Of a stretch of DNA of 64,000 bases, positions 24,225 through 37,500 are shown piece by piece. Position 1 is the stretch's first letter; every line of letters begins with the position of its first letter. Below the pieces are notes generated by a model, which saw only the letters and a list, made by a program, of their open reading frames with translations, did not search any database and had not been told where the DNA came from. The stretch is from Conchocele bisecta (lineage: Eukaryota > Mollusca > Bivalvia > Lucinida > Thyasiridae), in NCBI GenBank assembly GCA_029237695.1, contig CM055269.1:29546956-29610955 (forward strand), written 5' to 3'. Both the position numbers and the translations under genes were made by a program.

Positions 24225-24850
24225 TAAATGGCGGCCATATAAAAAATAAAATGGCTGCCAATTCAAAATATACAGAAATCATTAAGCAAATATGTCTTAT
24301 CCATAATAAATAATAATAATAAAACACCACATATAATGACATTGACGTTAAATATAAATTAATTTTGAAATTCAAAATGGCGGCCATGTGGCTCTTAAAA
24401 AAATGGAACCAACTTCAGTGTTGTTATATGTTGTATATAGATATTTATCAAGCCAACACACACGTTCATTTTCACAATACCATTTGAAAGAATTACTCGT
24501 AGCACATTACCAGTGCAACAATCTCAGCACACTGTGTTCAAAGAAATACAAGCATAACCAGAATGAACATACACAATCTTACCACGACATTCAAAATGCA
24601 CAATAAATATTGGATTTCCAGTTTTGAAATGGCGGCCATTTTGAAAACCAATCTGGGTGGTATCTCAAAATGTATTGAACTCATTCTGCCAATATTTCTT
24701 GTCCATAATAATGTGTTTTTCGCTGCAAAAACACCACACATAATGACTTTGACCTCGAAATATAAATTTAAATAGCGGCCATTTTGAATTTCAAGATGGC
24801 GGCCATATGGCTTATAGAAAAAAATGGAACGAACCCCAGTGTTGTTGTAT
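24225..24850. repeat. GGCGGCC-rich dispersed repeat, right arm
   Basis: AAATGGCGGCCATAT, AAAATGGCGGCCATG, GCGGCCATTTTGAATTTC and AAGATGGCGGCCATATGG. Together with AATGGAACGAACCCCAGTG this is the reverse complement of the 21.2-21.8 kb arm. The two arms bracket the gypsy fragment. Confidence 0.55.
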
Positions 24851-24984
24851 GTGGTCTATAGATGAAAAAAACCTTGGTTCAAACAATGTTGCAAACAAAT
24901 TCACAAAACCTAAAATAACATAACAGTATATACACATAAAACTTGAAGCAGAACTATCCAGTGACATCATGACAGGTTACTAGT

Positions 24985-25240
24985 ACTGTAGTTAGTTTCT
25001 TTGTTGAACAGTTAATTTAGTAAATAAGACGGCTATTCCAGCAGGGTCTGAGGATTTACACCTTTTGACTATATTCGGAATAACTTTTTACCAAACTATC
25101 GGAATGTGATAAAAATGGTGCCACAGTGTAACAATTAATCAGCTTGTTTATTACGTACTATGACGTACGCACGGCTAAATTTGACGTGAATTGCGCATTA
25201 GCCGATGCGCAGAATTAGCCGAAATGACAGTAGTACAGGT
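24985..25240 (-). repeat. Dispersed repeat, inverted relative to 28.79-29.04 kb
   Basis: The reverse complement of this segment aligns with 28,785-29,040: CATTTCGGCTAATTCTGC, TTTTATCACATTCCG, TAGTTTGGTAAAA and GTTCAACAAAGAAAC occur in the same order. The shared outer end CATTTCGGCTAATTCTGC looks like an element terminus. Confidence 0.65.
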
Positions 25241-25647
25241 AGATGTCAGTTCCATATTCATAAATTGCAACTTACAGGACAGTATCAGCAATGTATCTGG
25301 TATGCACAGATGCAGAAATTAATGCAGTTTTCAACGAGCATACTCGCTCCTATTATAACATTGTATGTATTTATAAGACTATATGTAGTCCAGTCAGCCT
25401 GTATGATCACCTCAACATAATTGCAACAGAATATATTTCTTTACACTTGTGTTGAAGTTCTGCTTTGTGCACAACACCAGCAGTTGTTATATACCGTTCA
25501 TACAGTTCGTTGAGACCGGATATAGACTATAGGTCTATATAAAAACGTAGTTTCTTAGGTCCTGTTCTTCTTGTTTTTCCTTCTCTTTTATTTACTGATT
25601 GGCTGCACTGGTTGCACTCAATTATAAACTGTAGGATTACATTTAGG

Positions 25648-26290
25648 GGTATACCCATAGGCGTCACCAGGGCGTAAATTTTATGTGCAAATATGCCATG
25701 GTCGAATACCATTTTGCTTTTGCATACAATGAGATAAAAGTAAGCACCCGTACCTTTGTTTTTCTGCTTGTACGACGTAGTATCATCATACCCATGCATC
25801 ATAATTTTGATGCACGTATGTTCATGACAACATGCATGTATTTATCGTTTCTACTAATTGGCAGTATTCAAAATTATACTATTTTACAATACTGTGTTTT
25901 CATAATGTGCATAAAATCAGATTTTGAGCATCAGAAATATGACCAATGTGCGTTTCAAATTACGCATCTTCATCTTATATATAAAAAAAATTGACATAGT
26001 CATTTTCTACGATTTATCTAATATTTACAGATATTTATCTAACGGAAATGCGGTGGTGGGAATGTGAAAATCCTATCATAGAACACGGAAATGCGGTGGT
26101 GGGAATGTGAAAATCCTATCATAGAACGCCGGAAATACATAATTTCCGGTGGAGGACCCCCACCCCCCCCCCCCCCCCCGGTGGAGGACCCCCCCCCCCC
26201 CCCCCCCCCACCAACCACCACACACAAACACGACTAACGAGAGTCTCGAACCCTCTTGGAAAATTCCTGGCGACGCCTATGATACCCAGA
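25648..26290. repeat. Possible DNA element with ~25-bp inverted ends
   Basis: GGGTATACCCATAGGCGTCA and CCAGG near 25,650 are mirrored by CCTGGCGACGCCTATGATAC at ~26,267. The interior holds a 42-bp direct duplication (26,046-26,130, GCGGTGGTGGGAATGTGAAA) and the poly-C tract. Confidence 0.45.
26157..26210. repeat. Poly-C tract, two C runs
   Basis: Two C runs separated by GGTGGAGGA. The glycine-rich minus-strand open frames across it are artefacts of this composition. Confidence 0.9.
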
Positions 26291-26389
26291 GACATAAAAC
26301 CTAAATCCTTGGTATACCCCACCAAAAATGAGTTAGCCTACATTTAAATAAATTTACTGAGGGAGCAGTGGCAGTTACCACTACCTATT

Positions 26390-26680
26390 TATCAGGCCAC
26401 ATGAGTGTGCTATTTTGTCAGAATCTACACTCGTCACAAATCCCATAAGCCCAATTTTTTCCAGTCACAGACACATATTTATGATCTCGGCTTTTGCATT
26501 ATCCTTCCCAGATCTCTCTGACTCGTGAGCCATGAAAGCATCAGACCGGTCAACCGGTGACGCCGCGTGAGTCAACACGTATGTATCATGATCTAATTGT
26601 GGCTGTGACTGGGAAAATGGGGCTTGTGGGTTATGCGACCAGTGTAGCCCCAGATCAGCACGTGCATCAGCGTAGTCTGA
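26390..26680. repeat. Family L palindromic repeat
   Basis: Left CACAAATCCCATAAGCCC and CCAGTCACAGAC are mirrored by CTGTGACTGGGAAAATGGGG and GTGGGTTATGCGACCAGTGT. Other copies lie at 29.76, 41.01 and 53.57 kb. Confidence 0.6.
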
Positions 26681-26706
26681 TCAGGGCGAGCCTGTACTGT
26701 TAAAAA

Positions 26707-26795
26707 ATCATAAATTTATCCTTAAATTGAAAATTGCTCCCACAAAGTACACTTTGCTAGATAAGTATACTTTGCAATGTTGGTGAAATAGGCTA
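26707..26795. mobile_element. Family C MITE, right half
   Basis: AATTTATCCTTAAATTGAAA, AAGTATACTTTGCAATGTTG, ending TAGGCTA followed by CAG. The other half is absent. It ends ~350 bp upstream of the ZNF839 start codon. Confidence 0.7.
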
Positions 26796-27145
26796 CAGAA
26801 GTTTGAACATCCACAAATCCCATACCATATAGACCTAATCCCATTGGGTGAGCGTATACTTCCATCTGGGATCTCTTGTTTACAGGTCAAGAACCGTAAC
26901 TCTGCATGCATAGCGCCATCTTGCGTACTTTCGGTAATGCGAAGAATGGACAGAAGAAATAGACCAAAATAAACAAAACATATGTCTACTGCGAATGGCA
27001 CAGGGAGAATAAAACCTACAATGTTCGAATAATACTATCATTCTCCATTGATTCAAGATTAGAATAGTCAAACAGTTGCTTCTATTTGCATTTTTAAATA
27101 ACCTTTTTTTCGAGTGGGAATCCACTTATCCAGATCAAAACAAAC

Positions 27146-28514
27146 ATGGCCGACACAGTCAGTGACAGTGATCAAAATGGGATTATGGAAGTGACAGCTC
27201 CCGATAGTGTTGAACATGGGACTGTCGCTATAGTAACTGAGAGTGATATGGAACAGCCAGTTGTTGAAGGTGTCGGCGAGGATGACATTATCCAACAAGC
27301 CCTGGAAGGTGCATCGGAGACGTTCAATGTTGATGATACGGTGCAGATTCAGTACACAGTTGATGGTGTTTCCCTGCAGGAAGGGCAATTCCTTACGGCT
27401 GGTGAAGAAGGCGTGGCATTTATCACATCGGACGGCATTGTGTCTGGCTCCGATATCCAGTTGGTCCAAAACTTTGACGGCAGTGGCTTCCAGGTGGTGA
27501 ATTCAGTCGGTGAAATTGACGACAATGTTGCCTTACAAATTGTGAACACTGGAACTAATGAAGGAAGAGAAACAATTGTGATTGAGCCAAGTGTTGATGG
27601 TACTCACAATGCAATGTTCCATGAGATGACCACGGCTTCAAGCGATGTAGCTAACGGCACTCCAGTTATAGGCTTTGACTCAGTGAATGTACCTTCTCAC
27701 ATTGTTTCTGCCAATTCATTTGAAGAAAATATACTGGCTGCACAAACCATTACTGACACAGGCCAGTTGCATCAAGTGGCACAAAAATCAGTTGTTAATT
27801 ATCCGCAGACCATCGGACATATTGGGTTGACATCATCGCCGGTAGTTCAAACCCAACCCAATATTAGCATTCCTCAGAATATTTATCCTCCGAAGTCCAG
27901 TGTTCCATTGCCAATGACACCCAAGTCTAATGCACCACTAGGCTCGAGCACAAATCCAATTAGGATTATTCAACAGGGGAATCAGTATACTCCTGTACAA
28001 AATCTCTCACAGGAGCAACTTCAGCAAATTATGCAAGTTGTTCAACAACAGCAAGTATCCAAGTCCGGGAATGAATCTAGTGTGCTGTATAACTCGCAGA
28101 CAAATACACGAATAGTTTACCGAGTTATACATCCTTCTGATCTCCACAAAGATGGCTCTGTTTCCAAACTGGTACCGGTTGGGCAGTCGGGAATAAAGGC
28201 GCTAGATACAGCTATGAAAAGGCCATACAAAAAGAGAGCACCTGATGATGAAAGAATAGATGGGCCGGAATTATCAAGAGAAGAAAAAGAACAGAGAAAG
28301 AAGATGCGTCCAAAAACAAGATCGGGACGAGTTTCAAAACCGCCAAAGCATATGGTGAAAGACTTTAAGCATATACATGTCCTTGACTATGATGAAGATA
28401 ATGATGATTCTGATGGCGGTTATTCCGATTTCAAAGTCAGTGAAGGTGAGGGTGACGTCGAAGATGACGCCAACAAGTCGAGGAAGGAGGGGGATGAAGC
28501 TTATGCCATTCCGG
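27146..28514 (+). CDS. ZNF839: ZNF839 exon 1
   Basis: Starts at ATG in a good Kozak context (AAACATGG). Encodes residues 1-456 plus one base: MADTVSDSDQ, a Gln-rich stretch (LQQIMQVVQQQQ, ~295-306), a basic patch (KRPYKKR), KTRSGRVSKPPKHMVKDFKH and the acidic DEDNDDSDGGYSDFK. The donor CCGG-GTATGA at 28,515 (phase 1) joins in frame to exon 2. Without splicing the frame would run on only five codons to a stop at 28,531. Confidence 0.88.
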
Positions 28515-31500
28515 GTATGACAGTTGCGTGATTGTTTTTGAATGTTTACATAAAATTTTAATGTGTGACTGCTATTTAAATTACCTTGCTGCGACGTTTC
28601 AAATGAGTGATGACAACATTTATGATTTAGAGTTGTACATATGTTGAAGAAAGAAATACAGTTCTTTTTCTTAATAACTTCTGAGCTGCTTTTACAGATT
28701 TTAATAATACGTTATAATATATATATATATATTTGACAACAATATGTGTCTGCCTATCTATGTATGTTTTTTGTTGTTGTGTATGTACTGTCATTTCGGC
28801 TAATTCTGCACATCTGCCAATGCGCAATTCACACCAAACTTTGCCTAGCGTACGTGATCATAAATTATGTTGATGTTGGAATAAACCAGCCAATTAAATT
28901 CTGCACTGTATGTCACAATTTTATCACATTCCGTTAGTTTGGTAAAACGTTATTCAGAATATGGTCAAAATGTATAAAACTGTTGATGTAATAGCGGTCT
29001 TGCCCACTAAATAATAGTTCAACAAAGAAACAAACCTGTCAATATTTCACTGCATATTACTGCTTCAAGTCTAATTCTGATTTTTCGCAGAATCATCATA
29101 GGGTTCGTGCTAGCCCTTCAAAATAGGGAGAACATTTCTGTTGTATATAGTGAAAAACTTCTCCCTCAACTCAAAATAGGGAGAACTCGGAAGTCAGACA
29201 ATTTAGGGAGACAATTTTGCCCACTTTGCCCTGTAAAATGATCCTCATGATGTTACTAGAATGCATCATTACTTCACCAGACCAGTTCAAAACAGTCGCA
29301 CTGAAATTGATGAGCAGGTTGGGGCACCTGCATCATGCGACCTGTACGGAAGCTCCGGAATATGTGTGTAAAGCAGCTGTTTGAATGGAACAGGTTATCA
29401 AATTTCCGAAAGTATATATGCTCAAATTACATGATATTTCCAACTGATGGGCCGTTAAGCACCATTCCATTCCAACGGAAATGTAACAATAACGTTCAAC
29501 CATATCCTGCCGTGGGTAAACGTTTGCCTACGGCCTTTGGTTCAAACAGTTCCCTCATGCCACTGCAAATATTTACCCACTGCTGGACATTGTTGAACCT
29601 TATACATGAAACACTGAATGATACATGTACATGTTTGTCACCGTGTTTCTAGTGTCCGGTTGCATAGGATTATTGTATTGTTGTTGAATCAGAGAGCTAA
29701 TGGCAATGACTATCCTGGTTTACCCTAAGCAACAATCTGCGAGAAATACAAATATGTTGCTGTGACCGGAGAAATGGGGCTTATGGGTTTTGCGACCAAT
29801 GTAGATCCAGATCAAATAGCACACTCCTGTAGCCTGATAATGATCGACATTCCTTGTTAGAAGCATGGAGTGTTTCATTGATGGAATGGTAAAAAGTACA
29901 GATCCTGATCAGGCTGTGCAGATGCACAGGCTGATCTGGATCTACACTTTGCACATAACCAATAAGCCCCATTTCTTTAGTCACAGCCACATACCATATT
30001 TATGCCACAGCAACAATATTTGTCGGTGGCATATAGTGTTTACCTTGTCCGTCTTCCGCCTGTCAGTAGGCAATTTTCCTTGGCCGATTCTCTTCATATA
30101 TGGTATCCAACCCTACCATCAAGTGCAGGAGTGCCACTGATTCATCCGCAGTTATGCCCATTTTTTTACTCTGAATTTTATTTTTCCTGGTCCGGCGAAT
30201 TACTTCTACAGTTTTTGGCTGATTTTCTTCATATTCGATATACAACCTTACCATCAAGTGCAGTAGTGTTTAACGTAAAAAAAATTGCTGTCCCACTGAC
30301 ACATCCAAAGATATGCCCCTTTTTAGCTCTCCTGAGCAAAGCTCATGTGAGCTATTGTTATGGCAAAGTGTCCGTCGTCCGTCCGTGAACATTTTCAATC
30401 ATCTTCTTCTCCCGAACTGCTGAGCCGATATTGGCCAAACTTAACTGTAATGGTCTGTGGTTGAAGCCTGTTCATTTTTGTTAAAATGGAGGTCATCACC
30501 AAATCCAAGATGGCCGCCGTTGAGAAGTAGGTCAAATTCTTAAAAAATCTTCTTCTCACGAACCGCCAGGCCGATTTCGACGATACTGGGTATGAATGAT
30601 CGATAGTTAGCGCTGTTTCAGATTTGTTCATATGGTGGCCCCTGGGTCAAAAATGGGCGTCGCCCGAGGGGTCAAATAGGGGTAAATTTTATTTTTAACC
30701 GAATATAGTCATATAATATATCAAATCGAAGGTATTGACGAGACGATCACTCTGGATAAATTTTTTGTCTAAATCAGATGATTACGTCATCCAAGATGGC
30801 CACTGATAGTTCAAAAGGTCATTCTTTTACTAAAGATTTCAAACGTCTTTTTCTTGTGAACTGCTTGGCCGATATTGGCCAAACTTAACTGTAATGGTCT
30901 GTGGGTGAAGCCTGTTCATTTTTGTTAAAATGGAGGTCATCACCAAATCCAAGATGGCCGCCGTTGAGAAGTAGGTCAAATTGTCAAAAAATCTTCTTCT
31001 CACAAACCTCCAGGCCGATATCGACGAAACTTGGTAAAAATGATTGATAGTTACCGCTGTTTCAGATTTGTTCATATGGTGGCCCCTGGGTCAAAAATGG
31101 GTGTGGCCCGAGGGGTCAAATGGGGGTCAAATTTTATTTTTGACAGAATATGGCCATATAGTATATCGGATCGAATATATATAGTATATCGGATCGAATT
31201 TTGTCTAAATCAGATGATTTTGTCATCCAAGATGGCCACCGAAAGGTAAAAAAGTTGTTCTTTTACTAAAGATTTCAAACGTATTCTTCTTGTGAACTGC
31301 TTGGCCGATATTGGCCAAACTTAACTGTAATGGTCTGTGGGTGAAGCCTGTCCATTTTTGTTAAAATGGAGGTCATCACCAAATCCAAGATGTCCGCCGT
31401 TGAAAAGTAGGTCAAATTGTCCAAAAAATCTTCTTCTCACAAACCTCCAGGCTCATTTCGACGAAACTTGGTGTGAATGATTGATATTTAACGCTGTTTC

Positions 31501-34500
31501 AGATTTGTTCATATGGTGGCACCTGGGTCAAAAATGGGCGTGGCCCGAGGGGTCAACTAGGGGTCAAATTATATTTTTGACTGAATATGGTCATATAATA
31601 TATCCAATCCAAGGTATCGACGAGACGATCACTCTGGAGCATGTTTTGCCAAAATCAGATGATTACGTCATCCAAGATGGCCACCGACAGGTCAAAAGGT
31701 TATTCTTTTACTAAAGATTTCAAAGGACTTCTTCTTGTGAACTGCTTGGCCGATATTGACCAAACTTAACTGAAATGGTTTGTTGGTGAAGCCTGTTCAT
31801 TTTTGTCAAAATGGAGGTCATCACCAAATCCAAGATGTCCACCGTTGAAAAGTAGGTCAAATTGTCAAAAAATCTTCTTCTCACAAACCGCTAGGCCGAT
31901 TTCGACGAAACTTTGTATGAATGATCGATAGTTAACGCTGATTCAGATTTGTTCATATAGTGGCCTCTGGGTCAAAAATGGTCATGGCCCGAGGGGTCAA
32001 ATAGGGGTCAAATTTTATTTTTGACCGAATATGGTCATTTATATATCAAATCGAATTTATAGCAGTAAATCACATGCACATTCGCAATATATGTTAGATC
32101 AGAAGGTACCAACAAATTCTGTGGAACATTTGAAGTTGTAAGTGAAGAGTCTTTGTGAAATCAAGATGACCACTATGGAGGCTTTTAGGTGAGCGATACA
32201 GGCCCATTTGGGCCTCTTGTTTTATTCTTAAAATATATTTTTAGCTGTCCGGTGAACTACGTCTACAGTTTTTGGCCGATTCTCTTCATATTCGGTATAC
32301 AGCCCTACCATCAAGAACAGAAGTGTGTGCCGTAAATATTTTCGCTGTCCCACTTACCCATCCACAGTTATGCCCCTTTTTCGACTCTGAATTAATGTTT
32401 TCCTTTTCCGGCTAACTACTTCTACAGTTTTTGGCCTATTCTCTTCATACTCAATATACATCCCAACCATCAAGAGCTGGAGTGCGTAGCATGAAATTTT
32501 CGCTGTCCCACTGTTTCATCCGCAGTTGTGCGGAACTTGTGCCCCTTTTTTCGACTCTGAACATAATTTTTTCCCCAATCACTTACTCAGTGATTGCTGT
32601 TGTATTCATGAATGGTCAACAGCGGCAGCATTTTGTTTTACAAACAATTTTCTAGTTATTCTAATAGTAGACCCCTCTCTAATAGTAGCCCCCCTACCAT
32701 ATTTGCTTCCTAAATATGTTATTTTCACATATAAAACATTGTTTTAAATGGCTTTTGTATGTGAAAATAGCATATTTTGATCTTATTTTCCACGTTTGAT
32801 CCCCACGAATTGCATAGCCGCGTAGGTGTTTATTAGAATAAAAACGGTATGTTTGTTGCGAGTATCGGATTGCTTATGTCACTGTTGTTACCTTGTATAC
32901 TGTGCCAGAGATAAGCTTCCCATGGATTCTGTTGATGTTGCATGTGTGTTTTGCTTGCAGGCTTGTCATCACTGAAGCCAAAGAATCACAAATGTCCAAT
33001 ATGCGACAAGGCGTATATTGGTGCGGCTGGTTTGGGGCGCCATTTCCGCTTGTTTCCTTCCCACGGCAACCCTGACCTACATGTCGAAGACGAGAACAGC
33101 CGAGGTGAGTATTGCCATGTTGTACCACTGACTTTCAGAGTTGTTGTGTTGTTGTTGCCCCTGTCAGTGTGACTGGTGACACTTGTAGCCACTCAATGGT
33201 TGATACAGCTAATTCTCGTTATCTCGAACTTGACACTGAACTGAACAAAATATATCGACATATCCGATCCGAACTGCGAGATAAAAATTAGCCAAATTTA
33301 GCGACCAATCCACGCTGTTTAATTATGCCACCGCACCGATAGTTGTCGGTGGCATATATTGTTTACCCTGTCCGTCCGTCTGTCATTCTCTTCATACTCG
33401 GTATACATTCCAACCATCAAGTGTGCGTAACATAAACTTTTCCTTGTCCCACCGATCCATCGACAGTTATGCCCCTTTTTTTCCAATCACTCACGCAGTG
33501 ATTGCTGTTGTTTTCATGAATGCTCAACAGTGGTGGCATTTTGTTTTACAAACATTTTTCTACTTAATTTTTATGTTCAACTAATCGATGACACATTGAT
33601 TAATTATGGTTTAATTGAATTCCTTTAACATGTGTGTGCAACATTTAACACATGTTAGTGGCGTTTTTGATTTCTATAGATGTGTGAAAACTTGCCTGAA
33701 ATAATCTCGCTGAATCAGACTTGGCGGTGCTGGGCGCTTAATTTTCACATCGATTGTCAGAATACAAATGTGAAGGAAACATATATGGGACTCGATTTCC
33801 ACTTTGACTAAACCGATATATCTACATTTCCAATATCGATTTATGAGGAGTAAAATACATGATCTAAGGGAATTCGTCCGGGACTTCGGACGTATATCGA
33901 GATAAGCAGGTATATCGAGGTAAGTGATATTGAGATAAAGAGAATCAGCTGTATGCTGGTTTTCAGTGTTACCTCTTGAGAAAATAAGATATTCACCACA
34001 CTCTTTCAGATCACACAGGTCAGCATACGTGAAATATGTTAGTAAAATGACTTTGACAAATGTAAATAGTGACATGTTATTGTATCTATAAGATGTTTGC
34101 CCAATGTTGAGCACGAGTAATAAGTCGTCGGAGCACTTGCCCTGAGGTATTAGGGATAATTATTTTGTAAGGCGCATTACAATGGAATGGCTGGTGTAAT
34201 CATTTGTGTTATTATTTGATGTTGTACTGCCACATGCCCTATGGCCAGAATTGATAATTTGAGATGCAAACACAGTCTCCGCGAAACTGCCAAAATTTTA
34301 CAGGCCATTCAGTCTGGTAAACTTGAAATTTTTACCAGACCGGGCAAAAATTTACCGGACCAAATTTTTTTTTATAAAAAATAAAATTGTTTTTGTGTGA
34401 TATTTAACAGCTTTTTAACTTAAGTATATCAGTCATGTAAGAAAAGCTAGCTAGCACCAGAAGCGCATACCAAAGGAAGGTGGTTTCATTAAAGGTTAGA

Positions 34501-37500
34501 ATAAAAATAATAAAAATATATACAGTGAAATCGCGATGGCTCGAAATGCGATGGCTCGTAATGTCGGGCTCGCTCGAAATGGTATCGTGGTCCCGATAAT
34601 TTTCCCTATATGTTTAATGTATTTTACATGCGATGGCTCGAAATGCAACTCCTCGAAAAATGCGATCTCTCGAAACAATTGTCAAGTCCCGCAGACACAT
34701 TTCTCGCTATTTTGCTATACGATGACTCGAAATTGATGTCGAAGTTTGTGTTTGGCTAATTTTCACACCTCCGCGTCCGACTTATTACGATAAAAGGCCG
34801 AGCCGCGCTCTACCTGTCTGTGAAAGGTGATTTCTTTTCAAGTGCAGTTAATTGCCTAAAGTGGTGCAATTTGATCGTTAACGTTGTTGATGGCGATCAT
34901 TTTGTGAATTCTATATTAGATTATTCGGAAACTTTCAAAATAATTTGTGGAAACTCTATTTATTGTTATGCTTGAACATTATTTGTGAAATAAGTTATTG
35001 TATTCTTTGTTGTTGTTATTTTGTGTCCCATAACAGCTCAACGGCATACGGCGATTTATTAAATATTCTGGGTTTCGTCCACTCGTTTTAACTCCCGTGT
35101 TAATCGAGAGGCTACCCGGGAGTTACAACGAAAAACGCCCATTGAAAAGACCACTGTTTCGAGTGACGTCATAACCACCTGCTGCATTAATTATGTGCGC
35201 CGCTATTTATAGTGAATACTGGACTTTTCTCCTTTTAGACTTTGATAATAATTGAAATAAAGACAGTTTTGTAAACACATGTAGTTTAATTAATTTTGCA
35301 TGATAATTAAATCTGCGAATAAATATTATAATCATCTAAAACATGGATACCATCTATTGCGCTTTCTTTATTTCCTAAATCCGACGGGTACAGTAGTCGG
35401 CAAATGTAACAAAATCGAAAGATGCGATGGCTCGAAAGATGCGATCACTCAAACAAAATGTGCGGTCCCGTGCCATTACGAGCCATCACTGTATTTCACT
35501 GTATAAATTTTTTTTTTATTTTTTTTTTACTTTTTAGCTCACCTGAGTGAAGCTCATGTGAGCTATTGTTACCTCAATGTGTCCGTCGTCCGTCCGTCCG
35601 TGAACATTTTCAAACGTCTTCGCCTCGGTAACCATTGGGCCTATAGTCACCAAACTTCATGGTCATGGTCCTTAGGTAGGGGGATTACAAAATTGTTAAA
35701 ATGACGTCATTACGTAATCCAAGATGGCTGCCGTCTAAAAATAGCACAAATTATTTAAAAATCAATTTTAACGGATATGTCCGACGACTTTCGCGGAGGC
35801 TGCAAACAAGAAAAAACATTGCCTGGCTAATTTTTTTTTTCCACCACATTCAACAAAAAATTGTAATTGAAGAATTTGGCGGTAGTTAGAGGGAACACTG
35901 GGTTTTTGGTTAAAGAAAAGTTTTTGGTTATGCTGATATAACTTTGATTCTTGCTGAGACAAAGTCATTTATTTGCATTGTAATCCGGCAGCCGGGAGCT
36001 TAACCTTTTTCTTACCTAGTTGTTGTGCCCGCTTGTGGACAACGCGATATAGTCGGCACATTGGCGTCCATATGTACATTCATTCGGGTTAAAGTTTTTT
36101 GGTTTAAAGTTTTTCGGTATACTATCAAAGCCTCAGCGGCCGCGACATGTAAGCCGTGGCCATCTAAAATTTTTTGTTGGTGATTTTGGTTGCCCAAACA
36201 ATCCACATCAAGAATCCAAAATGGCCACCATACAGTTACATCATGCTGTATAGTTGCATCCATGTGAGGTAAAGAACAAATTTAAGAGCGTAACGTGGAT
36301 ATACTCGACTTAACAAGACAAGTGGTCAACTTTAAAATTCAATCCAATTCACTGTGACATGGGAAAATCCAAGATAGCCACCGAATGTAGCATATTTTAC
36401 ATATAAACACTCCATATCAAAGCAAACATGTATACTAATTATACCCCCGGAAGTATGTTGAGGGGTATAATAGTTTTTGTCATTCCGTCCGTCCGTCCGT
36501 CAGATTTGCGTTAAAATTTTCGGGTACCCATTATCTCTGCAACAGTAAGTCAGATTCACTTGATACTTAATATACTTTGTTATCGTCATCCATATTTTAT
36601 TTGATGTGACGAGCGAGTAAAATTATGTAAAATTATGTAAAATGGTCATATTTGGCGGTTGGATGGTTGGTCGGGTGAACGCGACGGCGTAAATTAACGG
36701 TAAGGTTCCTCCTTATAGGAATCACGATTTGCCTGGGAGTTGAATTGGGTTATTGCCCATTATATAAGTACTAAGTAGTAAGATTATTACTCATCCTACT
36801 GCCGTTGGGAGGGGGCCAAGTGATTCTGGTGTATCAGGATTATTCTGATTTCAGGGCTGAATATATAGCTTTTATTGTAACAATTCAGTTCTGACTTCAG
36901 GATTTTCCCCCCATTTGTACATGTACTTGAACATGTACATTTACAGGTAATATATGGGATTTAGTACTAAACCCATTGACCCAACCTTAAATGACCTTAG
37001 CTGTTGATAGGCCGTTAAACCCCAACAAACAAACATATTTGGCGGCCATCTTGGACTTTTCTCATATTGTAGTTAAGGAAATGTAATTTTAAACTTACAC
37101 ATTTGTATCACGATGTCAAATACATACATTTTACACTTGTATATTGCTAAATTTCTTCATGTGGATGCCACTATTCGACACAGTATATCTATTTGGCAGC
37201 CATCTTGTATTTATGCAGATTTCTCATAATGCTCAAGGATAACAGCTTGTCATCAGTCAGATTATAACACTAGAAGGTCTGGAAATGCGAAATCAGTAAT
37301 ACAAAACTATGTTATTCAAAACAAGATTACACCCACAGGGCTCCAGATAAGGAATTAGTAATTGAGTATTGTTACTCCTTCTAAAGCAATTGGGTATTTC
37401 AAAATTTTAATTGGGTAAAATTAAATCACACTACTGTTTACACATCAGCAGACAGCAATTATTGAATAGTTTGTTTCGAAATGAAAAAATATCTTGGCAT

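Larger units (their letters stand above)
28515..32960 (+). other. ZNF839 intron 1
   Basis: GTATGA ... TTGCTTGCAG. It holds the inverted-repeat end at 28.8 kb, the family R fragment, a family L palindrome and a P-type element interrupted by a four-unit Q element. No exon-like segment was noticed inside. Confidence 0.75.

Noticed and set aside
26039..26325. Glycine-rich minus-strand frames
   Set aside because: Produced by the poly-C tract and a 42-bp direct duplication.
33674..34114. 146-codon minus-strand frame
   Set aside because: Most of it overlaps the right end of a Tigger-like element and shows no transposase or other domain.
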